Of a DNA stretch of 42,167 bases, positions 41,667 through 42,167 are shown in pieces (position 1 is the first letter of the stretch; each line of letters begins with the position of its first letter). The stretch lies in assembly GCA_964610205.1 (NCBI GenBank), contig CAZSVI010000012.1, forward strand, positions 1 to 42,167, read 5' to 3'. The notes under the pieces were generated by a model. The model ran no database searches. It was not told the DNA's origin and saw only the letters and a program-made list of their open reading frames with translations. This DNA comes from CAZSVI01 sp964610205 (GTDB taxonomy: Bacteria; Bacillota; Clostridia; DSM-8532). A program made the position numbers and the translations under genes.

Positions 41667-42068
41667 TTACTCACATCTCCTAAAGTTCAGTCCTTCCCAG
41701 TACGTCATAAGCCGTTCTGGTACTATGACCTCTGCTGACTTCTCGTGATAAATCTTGTTTCAACCGCAGCTGCAAATTTTATATTGCTTTTAACCACGTT
41801 CACGAGACATCCCCGAGTACTCACACGTTCTTTCCCTCTTATACTCATTCCATAACTACTGTACACAATTCCCTGCAGTTATTGGATTTAGGTTTGTTTG
41901 GCAACCTTGTCCTTGTGTTCAGCCTCTGATGTAACAAGCCAGAGTTTTGGCTATTCCTTTCTTCAGATTCCACCTCACGATGGACACCCTTGGCTTCGCC
42001 TGTATCCTTCCCACTGCCGGGTGGATTGGGGACTTTCACCCGTTAGAACGTGTGCCCATCGGGCACAC
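41667..42068 (-). ncRNA. Group II intron 5' part (domains I to early IV)
   Basis: About 400 bases of intron RNA between the 5' splice site and the RT start, with no other gene. It contains GAAAGTCCCCAATCC and other short conserved domain I segments. A 64-codon open frame here (41845-42039) is an accident of the ribozyme sequence. Confidence 0.7.
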
Positions 42069-42069
42069 C

Positions 42070-42109
42070 AAAAACCCCACAGAATCACTTTTACGTGACT
42101 CCGCGGGGT
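42070..42109 (-). terminator. Rho-independent terminator of an off-window gene; intron target
   Basis: A 15-bp stem (42095-42109 with 42074-42088, three G-U pairs) and a six-base loop, followed on the minus strand by TTTTTG. The intron begins at the very next base. Confidence 0.85.
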
Positions 42110-42112
42110 AAA

Positions 42113-42166
42113 TTACAGATTTCCATAAGAAGCTTTACGACGGTGGGTATGTTTATGAAAAGAGCA
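42113..42166 (-). CDS. Possible C-terminal end of a gene continuing beyond the window
   Basis: One minus-strand frame is open from the window edge to a TAA at 42113-42115, encoding 17 residues that end in RRKASYGNL, just before a terminator. Another frame is also open, but it runs through the terminator stem. Too short to identify. Confidence 0.3.
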   Translation of the reverse strand, partial: CSFHKHTHRRKASYGNL

Positions 42167-42167
42167 C

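Larger units (their letters stand above)
40174..42068 (-). mobile_element. Complete group II intron, class C type, about 1.9 kb
   Basis: The 5' end GTGTGCCC (42068 downward) fits the GUGYG start of group II introns and is followed by the early domain I sequence. Domain IV holds the reverse transcriptase gene (40254-41666). Domain V lies at about 40213-40253, and domain VI (stem GGCTAATC/GGTTAGCC) leads to the 3' end ACCCGAT at 40174. The 5' exon ends in a terminator hairpin with a T-tract (42070-42109), the known target of class C (IIC) introns, and the encoded RT lacks an endonuclease, as in that class. The boundaries are read from consensus ends, not proven by splicing. Confidence 0.85.

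Noticed and set aside
41845..42039. 64-codon ORF in the 5' part of the intron
   Set aside because: It lies in ribozyme domain sequence between the 5' splice site and the RT gene and has no protein features.

Overview
The window looks like chromosomal DNA of a low-GC, spore-forming Clostridia species. It carries a GerA-type germination operon, spoIIGA-sigE-sigG, a YlmC/YmxH protein, SepF/YggT/DivIVA division genes, AAGGAGG-type ribosome sites with frequent TTG starts, and Bacillus-type LexA boxes. A placement near Acetivibrio/Ruminiclostridium is a guess from gene content. A run of 10 Ns at 15856-15865 shows that this is a scaffold from a draft assembly.

Left part (1-13.3 kb). The tail of a sugar-phosphate isomerase (SIS) gene ends at a strong terminator. 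Leftward from it runs gerA-gerB-gerC plus an unlisted 57-residue two-helix membrane protein coupled to gerC. Then come tRNA-Val(GAC) with its own promoter and terminator, a YccF membrane protein, a LeuA/citramalate-synthase-type enzyme, the DegS/DegU two-component pair, nrdR, a YlmC/YmxH protein, and sigG, sigE and spoIIGA. The region upstream of spoIIGA has a long-spacer (21 bp) promoter overlapped by a Spo0A box, as in the Bacillus spoIIG promoter.

Middle part (13.3-24.5 kb). A CPBP membrane protease, proA beside the assembly gap, prfC (release factor 3), a PAS-GGDEF-HD-GYP cyclic-di-GMP protein preceded by an 11-codon leader ORF, a PspC protein and a double-ACT protein. Next is a divergent SOS pair (a YneA-like LysM protein and lexA) sharing three LexA boxes. 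It is followed by a response regulator fused to a SpoIIE-type phosphatase and a cysteine-rich PAS/GAF histidine kinase.

Right part (24.5-42.2 kb). A leftward division-associated cluster: a PLP enzyme of the methionine gamma-lyase family, an HlyD-like adaptor, yggS, sepF, yggT and divIVA. Then a TPR protein, an unrecognised lipoprotein and nadA. A rightward purine salvage block follows: xpt, a BMP-family lipoprotein, and an ABC ATPase with two permeases. Finally, leftward, lspA and an RluD-type pseudouridine synthase. The right edge holds a complete group II intron (about 1.9 kb, reverse transcriptase without endonuclease) sitting directly behind a rho-independent terminator, the behaviour of bacterial class C introns.

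The most unusual non-coding features are an array of hairpins separated by ATGATAT-like spacers upstream of xpt, a matching palindrome at the edge of the assembly gap, and a shared GCAGGGRGACGGTTC repeat, one copy of which encodes the tail of the RluD protein. I see no CRISPR array, prophage, rRNA or complete DNA insertion sequence.
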